In this document: one piece after another, positions 1-8,061 of the stretch | How positions within the stretch are numbered: the first letter of the stretch is position 1 | How the letters are laid out: each line of letters begins with the position of its first letter | Assembly: GCA_910575795.1 (NCBI GenBank) | Contig: CAJTGE010000012.1 | Span: 62,001 to 126,000 of the forward strand | Reading direction: 5' to 3' | Origin: Clostridiaceae bacterium | Lineage (GTDB): Bacteria; Bacillota; Clostridia; Lachnospirales; Lachnospiraceae | Length of the DNA stretch: 64,000 nucleotides | The notes under the pieces: model-generated | Databases searched by the model: none | Seen by the model: the letters and a program-made list of their open reading frames with translations, nothing else | What the model was told of the DNA's origin: nothing | Made by a program: the position numbers and the translations under genes

Positions 1-236
1 CAAACCCGGCCCAGCGCCTTTTTGACCGCTGCCGCTGTCCGGTTATAGATCGGGGCCAGCAGATACGCCAGCACCGCGCCGTAGATGATGGGCGCTATGA
101 TCCCCAGAATCCGCTTAAATCCCCCGCACACGGACTCCCAGTATTCCACACAATACCAGAAGAGGATACACGTCGCAATCACCGATACGGCCGTTATTCC
201 CATGTATATATATCGTTTTATATCATTCTTTTCCAT
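1..236 (-). CDS. AI-2E family transporter, N-terminal part (cut by window edge)
   Basis: Reading the minus strand from an ATG at 236 gives about 78 residues, and the gene runs off the left edge of the window. The start has a GGAAAG Shine-Dalgarno-like site about 8 bases upstream. The peptide begins with a short charged stretch, then a hydrophobic segment (about residues 13-28), then a second one with the pattern PIIYGAVLAYLLAPIYN. That pattern is typical of the first transmembrane helices of the AI-2E/UPF0118 membrane family, whose members are proposed exporters or ion antiporters. The true substrate cannot be told from sequence. A sigma-A type promoter lies upstream at 323-351. Confidence is limited because only the N-terminus is visible. 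Confidence 0.7.
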   Translation of the reverse strand, partial: MEKNDIKRYIYMGITAVSVIATCILFWYCVEYWESVCGGFKRILGIIAPIIYGAVLAYLLAPIYNRTAAAVKKALGRV

Positions 237-322
237 TGAGCCCACTTTCCTGTCTGTTCTTTACGAAGTGATGCGCATGCAGGGCGCCTGCCCGCTATGC
301 GCGGCCATTTTCTACCACAATC

Positions 323-351
323 AGTATACAGGATGGCACTTTTTTTGGCAA
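323..351 (-). promoter_or_regulatory. Sigma-A type promoter for the AI-2E transporter gene
   Basis: On the minus strand TTGCCA (351-346) is separated by 17 bases from TATACT (328-323). It lies about 85 bases upstream of the transporter start codon and downstream of the 6S RNA terminator, so the transporter has its own promoter. Confidence 0.6.
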
Positions 352-396
352 GTGATATAAACGAAAAGATTTCTTAGGATATGCAGACGTCTGTAC

Positions 397-428
397 ATGA
401 AAAAATAAAGCAGCGATTTCTCGCTGCT
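397..428 (-). terminator. Rho-independent terminator of the 6S-like RNA
   Basis: An 8-bp perfect stem (AGCAGCGA with TCGCTGCT) encloses a GAAA tetraloop on the minus strand and is followed by a T-rich run. It ends the 6S-like RNA transcribed from the promoter at 640-668. Confidence 0.8.
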
Positions 429-635
429 TTTATCCTTTGTAACCCCAAAATGCCGGTTCTTACAGTATTGACGCCTAGCGCTGCTAGGTGGGCAACCTCA
501 CTTAAACTTCTGCCTTCCACTCAAAGGAGGCCTGGCATCCGCTTAAAAATATTGGAATCCCGTTGGTCAAAATGTAGGTTCAAAAAAAGTAAGAGTTGTC
601 GAACATTTCAGGAGTTACAAATATTTATCGGATAT
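400..635 (-). ncRNA. ssrS: Probable 6S RNA
   Basis: No convincing protein is encoded here, yet a consensus promoter (640-668) and a terminator (397-428) bracket about 230 bases on the minus strand. The predicted 5' end has TTTGTAACTCC and the 3' side has GGGGTTACAAA, which pair as a long closing stem. Internal hairpins include CCTAGC-AGC-GCTAGG and a GCCTCC/GGAAGGC stem. A long stem with a large internal bubble fits 6S RNA, which binds sigma-A RNA polymerase and mimics an open promoter. The sequence also resembles, from memory, the 6S RNAs of Clostridia. The alternative is another structured RNA; a covariance-model search would decide. Confidence 0.72.
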
Positions 636-639
636 CGCT

Positions 640-668
640 ATTATACAACAGGACTGACGATTTTTCAA
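640..668 (-). promoter_or_regulatory. Sigma-A promoter of the 6S-like RNA
   Basis: On the minus strand TTGAAA (668-663) is followed after exactly 17 bases by a perfect TATAAT (645-640). Transcription is expected to start near 633-635. Confidence 0.8.
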
Positions 669-712
669 GTTCCATTTGATAGCTTCTTTTCCATTTTTTC
701 AGAAAACGCGTT

Positions 713-729
713 GAGGTTCAGATAACCTC
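713..729 (-). terminator. Weak hairpin downstream of the deo operon
   Basis: A 6-bp stem (GAGGTT/AACCTC) with a 5-base loop lies about 80 bases past the deoA stop codon. It lacks a good T-run, so its role as terminator is only a guess. Confidence 0.3.
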
Positions 730-807
730 TGAAGCGCTGCAAAAAAATCCCGTTTATCATCGAACCCGAATATCTCAGCCCCAAACATGCCCTCATCTTT
801 CAAAGCC

Positions 808-2130
808 TCAGAACATCTCTGCCCCATCCCCTGTCACGCGCGCGTAGATCCACTTCCTCTCCCCGGGCTTTTCCCCTTCTATCCGGTAGGAAGCCAAAAG
901 CCTCTCCTTCGCCGCGCCAAACAGCGCTTCATCCGACGCGTAAAGCTCTGCCAGGACCTCGCCCTTCTCCACCGCGTCGCCGTATTTCTTCTTCAATATA
1001 ATCCCGGCTGAGCTGTCGATCGCGTCGTCCTTTTTGCTTCTGCCCGCCTTTAAGAGCACAGACGCCACGCCGCAGCCCTCTGCATCCATCCCGGCCACAT
1101 AACCGCTCTCCGGCGCTTTGACACCGAGCATGAACGGCGCCTTCGGGAAGCGCTCCGGATTTTCTATAAACGAACGATCTCCGCCCTGCGCCTCCACCAT
1201 GGCAAGAAGCGTGTCAAACGCGCGGCCGTCCTCCAGGACTTCCAATGCCATCCCATAGCACGTCCCGGCGTCTCCTCTTCCGGCCGTGTGCAGCATCTCC
1301 GCCGCCAGGCGCAGGCTGACCTCCTTTAAATCCTCCGGACCGCGGCCGCGAAGCGTCTCGGCCGACTCGATCACCTCCAGGGAATTTCCGATGGCAAAGC
1401 CCAGCGGCACGTCCATATCCGTAATCAGGGCCGTGCAGGCGCGGCCTGCGCCGATGCCGATGGAGACCATCTTCCGGGCCAGGGTAACCGAGTCCTCCAG
1501 CGTCTTCATAAACGCCCCGCTCCCGGTCTTTACATCCAGCACGATCCCGTCGCTTCCGGCCGCCAGCTTCTTGCTCATAATCGAGGACGCAATCAGCGGG
1601 ATACTGTCCACGGTCGCGGTCACGTCCCGCAGGGCGTACAGCTTTTTATCCGCCGGGACGAGGTTGCCGCTCTGGCCTGCCACCGCGATCCCGGTCCGCT
1701 TTACGATATCAAAAAACTCCTCCCTCGGGACCGAGGTCTGAAACCCGGGTATAGACTCCAGTTTATCGATCGTCCCGCCCGTATGCCCCAGGCCGCGGCC
1801 GGACATCTTGGCCACCCGCACGCCAAGCGCCGCCACAATCGGACCCACGATCAGCGTTGTCTTGTCTCCCACCCCGCCTGTGCTGTGCTTATCCACCTTA
1901 AAGCCCTGGATGGGGGACAGATCCACCATATCGCCTGAATGGGCCATCTCCAATGTAAGGGCGGTTGTCTCCTCATCATCCATTCCGCTGAAATAAATGG
2001 CCATCAGCATGGCGGACATCTGGTAATCCGGGATCGCCCCTGACACATACCCCTGAATCATAAACCGGATCTCCTCCCGGCTCAGCGCGCCCCCTCGTTT
2101 CTTTTTTTCAATCAAATCATACATCCGCAT
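808..2130 (-). CDS. deoA: Pyrimidine-nucleoside phosphorylase
   Basis: This 440-residue protein is the expected full length for the thymidine/pyrimidine-nucleoside phosphorylase family. It cleaves uridine, thymidine or deoxyuridine with phosphate to a base and (deoxy)ribose-1-phosphate in the cytosol. The phosphate-binding motif KHSTGGVGDKT is at about residues 80-90, and the family signature SGRGLGHTGGTIDKLES follows at about 111-127. Low-GC Gram-positives normally carry the broad-specificity form (Pdp, EC 2.4.2.2), so specificity for thymidine alone is not claimed. The start has GGAGG about 10 bases upstream. It is the last gene of the deoB-deoC-cdd-deoA operon, whose products feed deoxyribose phosphate to DeoB and DeoC. 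Confidence 0.93.
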   Translation of the reverse strand: MRMYDLIEKKKRGGALSREEIRFMIQGYVSGAIPDYQMSAMLMAIYFSGMDDEETTALTLEMAHSGDMVDLSPIQGFKVDKHSTGGVGDKTTLIVGPIVAALGVRVAKMSGRGLGHTGGTIDKLESIPGFQTSVPREEFFDIVKRTGIAVAGQSGNLVPADKKLYALRDVTATVDSIPLIASSIMSKKLAAGSDGIVLDVKTGSGAFMKTLEDSVTLARKMVSIGIGAGRACTALITDMDVPLGFAIGNSLEVIESAETLRGRGPEDLKEVSLRLAAEMLHTAGRGDAGTCYGMALEVLEDGRAFDTLLAMVEAQGGDRSFIENPERFPKAPFMLGVKAPESGYVAGMDAEGCGVASVLLKAGRSKKDDAIDSSAGIILKKKYGDAVEKGEVLAELYASDEALFGAAKERLLASYRIEGEKPGERKWIYARVTGDGAEMF

Positions 2131-2147
2131 CCCCGTAAACCTCCTCC

Positions 2148-2585
2148 TTAAGCCAGATTACCGGGCCCGAAGCTTAAGGGAAGCAGCTCCTCAAGCGTCA
2201 TTTCCCGGTACTCCGAACACGATTTTGCCAGAAGAACCTTAAACGCTTCCGGACGGCAGAATTCCCGCATGACCTGGCGGCAGACCCCGCAGGGCGGGCA
2301 GAAATCCGCCGCCTTCCCATCCGTCCCCCCGCAGACGGCAATAGCCTTAAAATCGCGTTTTCCCTCGCTCACCGCCTTGAAAATCGCGGTCCGCTCCGCA
2401 CAGTTCGTAGCCGGATAGGACGCATTTTCAATATTGACCCCTGTATAAACCGTCCCGTCCGCACACAGGAGCGCCGCCCCTACGTGAAAATGGGAATAGG
2501 GAACATACGCCTGCGGCAATACCTCAAACGCCGCGCGGATCAGCGCCTGCGCCTCCTCCTTTGTCAGATCATATGCCTTATCCAT
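2148..2585 (-). CDS. cdd: Cytidine deaminase
   Basis: The 145-residue protein has the size of the homotetrameric cytidine deaminases that convert cytidine and deoxycytidine to uridine and deoxyuridine. Visible motifs are HVGAAL near residue 35, the zinc/catalytic CAE motif (TNCAERTA) near residue 62, and PCGVC near residue 100 giving the other two zinc cysteines. The gene overlaps deoC by 8 bases and is followed after 17 bases by deoA, so the three are translated from one message. Its product supplies uridine or deoxyuridine to the nucleoside phosphorylase next door. Confidence 0.94.
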   Translation of the reverse strand: MDKAYDLTKEEAQALIRAAFEVLPQAYVPYSHFHVGAALLCADGTVYTGVNIENASYPATNCAERTAIFKAVSEGKRDFKAIAVCGGTDGKAADFCPPCGVCRQVMREFCRPEAFKVLLAKSCSEYREMTLEELLPLSFGPGNLA

Positions 2586-3243
2586 TCGTTCCCTCCATCT
2601 CCTTCACCAGCTTCACCACCCGGCTCGTGCCCAGGCGATCCGCGCCCATCTTAAGGAACCGCTCTGCATCCTCCATGGAGCCGATCCCGCCTGCGGCCTT
2701 GATCTTCACCCCCGGGCCCACATGCTCTGCAAACAGGCTCACATCCTCAAAGGTGGCGCCCCCTGTGGAAAAGCCGGTGGAGGTCTTGATAAAATCAGCC
2801 CCGGCCTCTGTGACCAGGCGGCACATGGAAATCTTCTCCTCCCGCGTCAGCAGGCACGTCTCGATGATCACCTTCAAAATCCGGCCCTGGCAGGCTTCTT
2901 TCACAGCCCGTATCTCCGCCAGGACCTGATCCCCACGGCCGCTCTTTAACGCGCCGACGGGAATCACCATATCGATCTCATCCGCCCCGTCCGCCACGGC
3001 GTTCTCCGTCTCAAATACCTTAACCGCCGTTGTGTTATACCCGTTCGGGAAGCCAATCACGGTGCAGACCGTAAGGCTTTCCTTTCCATATTCCTTTGCC
3101 TGCTTTACAAAACAGGGCGGGATGCACACAGAAGCCGTCTGATACCGCAGCGCGTCGTCGCAGAGCGCCTGAATCTGCTCCCAGGTACACTCCGGCGCCA
3201 GGAGCGTGTGATCCACAGCCCCTAAAATCCGTTTTATATCCAT
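2578..3243 (-). CDS. deoC: Deoxyribose-phosphate aldolase
   Basis: This 221-residue class I aldolase splits 2-deoxyribose-5-phosphate into glyceraldehyde-3-phosphate and acetaldehyde. The Schiff-base lysine lies in DFIKTSTGF at about residue 153, the conserved aspartate in DEIDMVI near residue 92, and the second lysine in [10 protein letters not shown] near residue 180. Length is standard for the short bacterial form. It follows deoB after an 80-base gap holding an inverted repeat, and overlaps the 5' end of cdd. Together with DeoB and DeoA it completes catabolism of deoxynucleosides. Confidence 0.95.
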   Translation of the reverse strand: MDIKRILGAVDHTLLAPECTWEQIQALCDDALRYQTASVCIPPCFVKQAKEYGKESLTVCTVIGFPNGYNTTAVKVFETENAVADGADEIDMVIPVGALKSGRGDQVLAEIRAVKEACQGRILKVIIETCLLTREEKISMCRLVTEAGADFIKTSTGFSTGGATFEDVSLFAEHVGPGVKIKAAGGIGSMEDAERFLKMGADRLGTSRVVKLVKEMEGTNG

Positions 3244-3275
3244 TTTACAAACCGTATCCTTTCCTGAAAATATAC

Positions 3276-3311
3276 GGGAGACGCCATAAACGACGATTAA
3301 TGACGTCTCCC
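3276..3311. other. Inverted repeat between deoB and deoC
   Basis: GGGAGACG (3276-3283) and CGTCTCCC (3304-3311) form a perfect 8-bp stem around a 20-base AT-rich loop in the deoB-deoC gap. No T-run follows, so it looks like an intercistronic processing or mRNA-stability element rather than a terminator. Confidence 0.5.
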
Positions 3312-3323
3312 CCCTGCCCTTTG

Positions 3324-4484
3324 CTATACGATCTCGTTCAGGAAGCTCTTACCCGCCGTCTCTCCTTCCACCTCCAGATAGTCGAGAATGGTCGCCGCGA
3401 TATCGGCAAAGCTCGCCCGCGTCCCCAGATTCACGCCCGCCCGGACGGAAGGCCCGGCGATCACAAGAGGCGTATATTCCCTCGAATGATCCGTGGACGG
3501 CGTGCTGGGATCGCAGCCGTGATCCGCTGTGATCATGAGAATATCCTCCTCTCCCAGCATAGCCAGAAGCTCCGGAAGACGCCTGTCAAAGTACGTCAGG
3601 GCCTTTGCATAGCCCTCCACATCATTCCTGTGGCCGTAAAGCATGTCATAATCCACCAGGTTCGTAAAGCACAGCCCGTGAAACGCGCGCTTCCCCCACG
3701 CGAGCGTCTTGTCAATGCCATCCGCATTATCCACAGTGCGCGCCATTTCCGTAATGCCGCTCCCGGCAAAAATATCGTTGATCTTCCCGACCGCAAGCAC
3801 GTCCTTCCCGGCCCCGCTGATGTAATCAAGCATCGTCTTTGCCGGCGGCTTCAGCGAATAGTCGTGACGCCTTGGCGTCCTCGTAAAGGGGGGCGTCCCC
3901 TCAAACGGACGGGCAATCACACGGCCCACCCCGTATTTCCCCGCGCACAGACGCCTTGCTGCCTCGCAGTAGCGGTACAGCTCATCGATCGGAACCAGAT
4001 CCTCATGGGCCGCGATCTGGAACACGCTGTCCGCCGAGGTATAGACGATCAGATCGCCGGTCCTCAGATGCTCTTTTCCGTAATCCCGGATCACATCCGT
4101 CCCGGAATACGGCTTATTGCAGAGCACGCCCCTGCCCGTCTCCCTCTTAAATTCGTCCAGAAGCTCATCCGGAAAACCGTCCGGAAACGTGGGAAGCGGC
4201 CGCCCGGAAACCACGCCCGCAATCTCCCAGTGGCCGATGGTCGTGTCCTTGCCCTTTGACGCCTCGGTCATCCTGGCCACCGCTCCCTGCGGCGCATCCG
4301 CCGGCTCGCCGCAGTCCACGCCGTCAATATTAAAAAAACCAAGCCTCTGCATATTCGGCATGGAAAAAAGCGGGCTGGACGCCGCCGCCGCTACGGTATT
4401 GCTGCCCTCGTCGCCGTATTGTGCCGCGTCCGGCATCTCGCCTATCCCCACACTGTCTAATACTATTAAAAATACACGCTTCAT
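3324..4484 (-). CDS. deoB: Phosphopentomutase
   Basis: The protein of 386 residues is the usual length for DeoB, an alkaline-phosphatase-superfamily enzyme that interconverts (deoxy)ribose-1-phosphate and -5-phosphate using two manganese ions. The N-terminal metal-site motif [13 protein letters not shown] is at residues 6-18, the phosphorylated threonine region KDTTIGHWE at about 76-84, and the C-terminal metal site ITADHGCDP with a following [10 protein letters not shown] at about 316-336. The open frame extends further upstream, but the ATG at 4484 is chosen because AGGAGG lies 10 bases before it and the promoter at 4507-4535 lies inside the longer version. It is the first gene of the deo operon. 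Confidence 0.95.
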   Translation of the reverse strand: MKRVFLIVLDSVGIGEMPDAAQYGDEGSNTVAAAASSPLFSMPNMQRLGFFNIDGVDCGEPADAPQGAVARMTEASKGKDTTIGHWEIAGVVSGRPLPTFPDGFPDELLDEFKRETGRGVLCNKPYSGTDVIRDYGKEHLRTGDLIVYTSADSVFQIAAHEDLVPIDELYRYCEAARRLCAGKYGVGRVIARPFEGTPPFTRTPRRHDYSLKPPAKTMLDYISGAGKDVLAVGKINDIFAGSGITEMARTVDNADGIDKTLAWGKRAFHGLCFTNLVDYDMLYGHRNDVEGYAKALTYFDRRLPELLAMLGEEDILMITADHGCDPSTPSTDHSREYTPLVIAGPSVRAGVNLGTRASFADIAATILDYLEVEGETAGKSFLNEIV

Positions 4485-4506
4485 ATGTTTGAAACCTCCT
4501 GGGTTC

Positions 4507-4535
4507 ATTATATCTGCTTTGCGGATAAATTGCAA
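4507..4535 (-). promoter_or_regulatory. Promoter of the deo operon
   Basis: On the minus strand TTGCAA (4535-4530) and TATAAT (4512-4507) are 17 bases apart, about 20 bases upstream of the deoB start. It is back to back with the receptor promoter at 4557-4585. No clear CRE or DeoR operator was recognised. Confidence 0.75.
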
Positions 4536-4556
4536 GATTTGTTCAGGCAAAAGCAC

Positions 4557-4585
4557 TTGTATTCCTGCCCGGACACTGGTATAAT
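4557..4585 (+). promoter_or_regulatory. Promoter of the chemotaxis receptor gene
   Basis: TTGTAT (4557-4562) and a perfect TATAAT (4580-4585) are 17 bases apart, about 85 bases before the start codon at 4672. It looks like a housekeeping rather than a flagellar sigma promoter. Confidence 0.6.
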
Positions 4586-4671
4586 TATAGTAATATTGCA
4601 TGATTTTTCATTGTATATGTCAGGAAAATCTGTCAAAAAAACGAAACTGAATTTTCAAGGGAGCAACAGGT

Positions 4672-6678
4672 ATGAAAAAGACAACAAAAGAAACATCCCG
4701 GTCCGGTTCCGTCAGGCGGGGCTGGGGCATCACAGGAAAGCTGGCGTCGTCCATTGTTGTAAGCGTTGTGATCGCGGTGGCAATTCTGTTCGCCGTAGTC
4801 TATTTCCAGATGTCGCGCGCACTGCTTGACAAGAGCGAGCGCCTTTTGCAGACCACGACAGAGCGTACGCTCCAGGAGACGAAAGCCTGGATGAACACCA
4901 CGCTGACCATGCTGGAAACCCAGCGGGACACCATCGAATACGAGGACATGGACGTCCCCGATATGACGGACTATATCAAACACACAGTCAATCAGAATCC
5001 CGCCTATCCCGACGGACTCTATGTGGCGCTGACAGACGGCTCCCTGCACCACGCCTCCTTTGTGGCCGGTCCGGATTACGATCCCACCAAAAAGAACTGG
5101 TATCAGGACGGCCTTAAGTCCGATGATTTTATTTTAGGCGATGCGTACGTCGATGAGAACAGCCAGTCCTATGTAGTTGGCGCTTCCGGCATTCTCCGGG
5201 CCCGGGACGGCTCTGTGCGGGGCGTCGCGGCGGCCGACGTGTATCTGGACTCCATTTCCAATATCGTCAGCGGCATCCGGATCGAGGACACGGGCGGGAT
5301 CTTCCTGGTCGATACCCGGACGGACACCATCATCGGCCACCGGGATCCATCGGTCACCGGCAAGATTCTCAGCCAAATGAACGAGGGCATGTATGCCTAC
5401 GCCGGCCAGCAGATCCGCCAGGGAAAGACCGGCCTGTCCCTGTATGACAATACATATATCCAGGTGGAAAACGTACCGGGCAGCGACTGGGTGGCCGTGG
5501 CGTTCGTCTCCAGAGGGGAAGTCCTGCAGGAGCTGCGCGAGCTGACGGCCTCCATGCTGGTGGTAGCGGTCCTGGCCGTGCTGGTGCTGATTCTCCTGGT
5601 AGTGTTCCAGGTGCGCCGCGTCATCGGACGTCCGGTTAAGGAGCTGAGCCAGGCCGCCACCCGGATCGCCGAGGGCGAACTCGAGCAGACCATCCGCTAC
5701 CATTCCAGAGATGAGCTCGGCGTGCTGGCAGACGACTTTAACCGCGTCACCCTCCGACTCCGGGACTATGTGACTTACATCACGGAGATCTCGGAAAAGC
5801 TGCACGAGATTGCCACGGGCAATCTGGCCTTTACCCTGGAAAATGAATACGCCGGAGAGTTTAAGCGGATCAAGTCGGCCCTGGACGAGATATCCCATTC
5901 GCTCAACAATGCCATGGGACAGCTCCGCGCCGCCTCCAGGGACGTGGCTGCGGGAGCAGAGCAGGTTTCCGCGGGCGCGACGACCCTCTCCCAGGGTTCT
6001 ACGGAACAGGCGGCTGAGGTCGAGACTCTGGCCGAGCACATTAATGCCGTGTCCGACAGCGTACACAAGATCGCCATGGGCGCACAGAAAGCCAGCGCCA
6101 TCTCTGAGGGTGTTAAGACTGGTATTTTATCAAGCAATGACAAGATGCAGAATATGACCCTTGTGATCCAGCGCATCAGCGACAAATCGACTGAAATCCA
6201 CAAGATCGTCAAGACCATTGAGGATATTGCCTTCCAGACCAACATCCTGGCTCTGAATGCCGCCGTGGAGGCTGCCAGGGCAGGAAGCGCCGGAAAAGGC
6301 TTTGCCGTGGTCGCCGACGAGGTCCGCGCCCTGGCCGGCAAATCTTCCGCCGCTGCCCAGGAGACCACAATCCTGCTGCAGCAGACGGTGGACTCCATGG
6401 ACGAAGGCGTGCACGCCGCCCAGGATACGGCGGATTCCATGCTGAAGGTAGTCTCCCAGGCGGACGAGATGAATAACCTGATTGACGGCATTGCGAACTA
6501 CACCAGGCAGCAGGAGGCTGACACCGCGGAGATCACCCGCGGCATTGATCAGATCTCCACGGTTGTCCAGACCAATGTCGCCACCGCCGAGCAGAGCGCC
6601 TCCGCCAGCGAGGAACTCTCCGGCCAGGCCATCATGCTGCGCGAATTAGTCGCCAGATTCCGGCTGCTAGATCAGTAA
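4672..6678 (+). CDS. Methyl-accepting chemotaxis protein with dCache-type sensor
   Basis: The 668-residue protein has an N-terminal membrane helix (about 19-41), an outside region of about 245 residues, a second helix (about 291-313), a HAMP linker (about 314-366) and a long cytoplasmic signalling coiled coil. The sensor contains [23 protein letters not shown] dCache_1 sequence, a fold that binds amino acids, amines or small acids; the ligand is unknown. The conserved hairpin tip [20 protein letters not shown] is at about 518-537, where CheA and CheW bind. The start has GGGAG 9 bases upstream. No flagellar or other chemotaxis gene is in the window, so it is an orphan receptor locus. Confidence 0.92.
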   Translation: MKKTTKETSRSGSVRRGWGITGKLASSIVVSVVIAVAILFAVVYFQMSRALLDKSERLLQTTTERTLQETKAWMNTTLTMLETQRDTIEYEDMDVPDMTDYIKHTVNQNPAYPDGLYVALTDGSLHHASFVAGPDYDPTKKNWYQDGLKSDDFILGDAYVDENSQSYVVGASGILRARDGSVRGVAAADVYLDSISNIVSGIRIEDTGGIFLVDTRTDTIIGHRDPSVTGKILSQMNEGMYAYAGQQIRQGKTGLSLYDNTYIQVENVPGSDWVAVAFVSRGEVLQELRELTASMLVVAVLAVLVLILLVVFQVRRVIGRPVKELSQAATRIAEGELEQTIRYHSRDELGVLADDFNRVTLRLRDYVTYITEISEKLHEIATGNLAFTLENEYAGEFKRIKSALDEISHSLNNAMGQLRAASRDVAAGAEQVSAGATTLSQGSTEQAAEVETLAEHINAVSDSVHKIAMGAQKASAISEGVKTGILSSNDKMQNMTLVIQRISDKSTEIHKIVKTIEDIAFQTNILALNAAVEAARAGSAGKGFAVVADEVRALAGKSSAAAQETTILLQQTVDSMDEGVHAAQDTADSMLKVVSQADEMNNLIDGIANYTRQQEADTAEITRGIDQISTVVQTNVATAEQSASASEELSGQAIMLRELVARFRLLDQ

Positions 6679-6708
6679 GGCGGCGTTACAGCCAGAAACT
6701 GAAAAACA

Positions 6709-6804
6709 ACTCCTTTTTGATACGAATCCAGTTCGGCAATCCGCAATGTACCCGCAAAATCAGGCGCGGAGAGACTCCAAGAGTACATCGTATCAAAAAG
6801 GAGT
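6709..6804 (+). terminator. Long stem-loop after the receptor gene (terminator / palindromic element)
   Basis: A perfect 17-bp inverted repeat (6709-6725 with 6788-6804) is followed on the plus strand by GTTTTTATA. It begins 30 bases after the receptor stop and probably terminates it. The 62-base loop contains a copy of the repeat found at 12040, 12561 and 15504. Confidence 0.6.
6747..6796 (-). repeat. Interspersed palindromic repeat family 1, copy A
   Basis: Read on the minus strand this stretch matches the copy at 12040-12104 through GATACGATGTACTC, GGAGTC, CCGCGCCTG, TTTTGCGG and GTACATT. Its ends TGTAC and GTACA are themselves inverted. Confidence 0.65.
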
Positions 6805-6867
6805 GTTTTTATATCCTTTCTCTGTATATATACATATACAATATAAAACACAAAAAGGAGCTTTATC

Positions 6868-7065
6868 ATGGCAAAAAGAAAAGCGGTTGTCAGCGCCCGC
6901 GAATGCGTTGCCTGCGGATGCTGCATGAAAGTCTGTCCGAGAGACGCCATCTCTGTCCCGCAGGGCATCTATGCACAAATTGACCGCGAATTATGCATCG
7001 GATGCGGAAAATGTGCAAAAGAGTGCCCTGCAAGTATTATCCGACTGGAGGTGGCCGAACCGTGA
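6868..7065 (+). CDS. 2[4Fe-4S] ferredoxin
   Basis: The 65-residue protein has two complete cluster motifs, CVACGCCMKVCP (residues 12-23) and CIGCGKCAKECP (about 43-54), spaced as in clostridial-type ferredoxins. It is a soluble low-potential electron carrier. AAGGAG lies 8 bases before the ATG. Its stop overlaps the GTG start of the next gene by 4 bases (GTGA), so it is translationally coupled to a membrane iron-sulfur protein and probably exchanges electrons with it. Confidence 0.88.
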   Translation: MAKRKAVVSARECVACGCCMKVCPRDAISVPQGIYAQIDRELCIGCGKCAKECPASIIRLEVAEP

Positions 7066-7742
7066 ACCAAAAAAAGAAATGGTATGATTACCTGTGGATT
7101 GCCTCTCTCACATACCTGATCCTGGGATTCTTCAACATCCTCTTTGCGTGGCTGGGACTTCTCTGCTTTTTTATACCGCTCCTCATTGCGGCTGTAAAGG
7201 GAAATAAAGCCTACTGCAACAAATACTGCGGCAGAGGACAGCTATTTTCCCTCATAGGAGGCCGGTTCGGGCTCTCCCGGAAAAAAGATATCCCTGCCTG
7301 GATGAGATCAGCCGGTTTCCGGTACGGATTTTTGACCTTCTTCTTTGCGATGTTTTTCCTCATGCTGTGGAACACCTGGCTCGTCTTCGCCGGTGCCCGG
7401 GATCTTCGCAGGGCGGTAACGCTGCTGTGGACCTTCAAGCTCCCATGGCACTGGGCCTATCACGGCGCCCTGTTTTCTGACGGCGTCGCGCAGTTTGCCT
7501 TTGGCTTCTACAGCGTGATGCTCACCTCCACCGTGCTGGGGCTGTTTACCATGATCCTCTTCAAGCCCCGCTCCTGGTGTGTATACTGCCCCATGGGAAC
7601 CATGACGCAGCTCATATGCCGCGCCAGAAACGCGGCCCCGAAACGCAGTCCGGAAGAAGCGCAGGGCGGCGGGAAGTCAACACCCCCGCTGCAGACAACG
7701 GGGCATCAGGCTGGCAGCGCTGCAGAGCAGCGGGATATTTGA
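7062..7742 (+). CDS. Membrane 4Fe-4S protein of the NapH/CcoG-like type
   Basis: About 226 residues from a GTG at 7062, chosen because GGAGGTGG precedes it by about 8 bases and it couples to the ferredoxin stop. The protein has four to five hydrophobic segments and two cysteine clusters, YCNKYCGRGQLF near residue 45 and WCVYCPMGTMTQ near residue 170. These resemble the Fer4_5 half-motifs of NapH-type quinol-linked electron-transfer proteins. The C-terminal 40 residues are hydrophilic and low in complexity. With the ferredoxin it probably forms a membrane redox pair. Its redox partner and physiological role are not visible, because no reductase or FMN-binding gene follows. Confidence 0.75.
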   Translation: MNQKKKWYDYLWIASLTYLILGFFNILFAWLGLLCFFIPLLIAAVKGNKAYCNKYCGRGQLFSLIGGRFGLSRKKDIPAWMRSAGFRYGFLTFFFAMFFLMLWNTWLVFAGARDLRRAVTLLWTFKLPWHWAYHGALFSDGVAQFAFGFYSVMLTSTVLGLFTMILFKPRSWCVYCPMGTMTQLICRARNAAPKRSPEEAQGGGKSTPPLQTTGHQAGSAAEQRDI

Positions 7743-7785
7743 CCCTCGCAGCAGCCGTCAAATGTGCATGCAGGCATGCCCGCTG

Positions 7786-7951
7786 CTAGAGCGTGTTTGA
7801 AAAATCATTCCCGCCATCTGCACGCCCCACTTTGCGGCATATTTGTGCCAAATTCACTTAACGCAGCCCGCTGCGCCGCGGTCATTTGGCCCAAATCTCC
7901 CACAAAGCGGAACGCACATCTGGCAGAAAGCATTTTTCAAACACGCTCTAG
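7786..7951. repeat. 166-bp palindromic MITE-like element
   Basis: The ends are inverted copies of CTAGAGCGTGTTTGAAAAAT (7786-7805 and 7932-7951), and the similarity continues inward in patches (CATCTGCACG against CAGATGTGCG, CACTTTG against CTTTGTG). It carries no gene. It starts about 43 bases after the iron-sulfur protein stop. This looks like a non-autonomous miniature inverted-repeat element. Confidence 0.7.
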
Positions 7952-7999
7952 CGGAAATACATAACTGCCGCATCGTGCGCTGGATTTTTCTTCGAGAGC

Positions 8000-8053
8000 G
8001 CCGCCCCCAATCAGGCGCATAGCGGGCTATGGAACTGATTGGGAGGCGGCGGC
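8000..8053. terminator. GC-rich stem-loop between convergent genes
   Basis: GCCGCCCCCAATCAG pairs with CTGATTGGGAGGCGGC around a loop that itself contains an ATAGC/GCTAT hairpin. It lies between the convergent stops at 7742 and 8062 and could terminate either, although T-runs are weak. Confidence 0.5.
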
Positions 8054-8061
8054 CTCATCCC

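Noticed and set aside
381..725. 114-codon plus-strand frame
   Set aside because: It lies antisense to the probable 6S RNA and has no protein-like features.
713..729. Confident deo operon terminator
   Set aside because: The stem is only 6 bp with no T-run, so it is listed only as a weak candidate.
3096..4259. Long plus-strand open frame of 387 codons over deoB and deoC
   Set aside because: It is antisense to two clear enzyme genes, with a composition (Arg, His, Pro, Gln rich) typical of a shadow frame.
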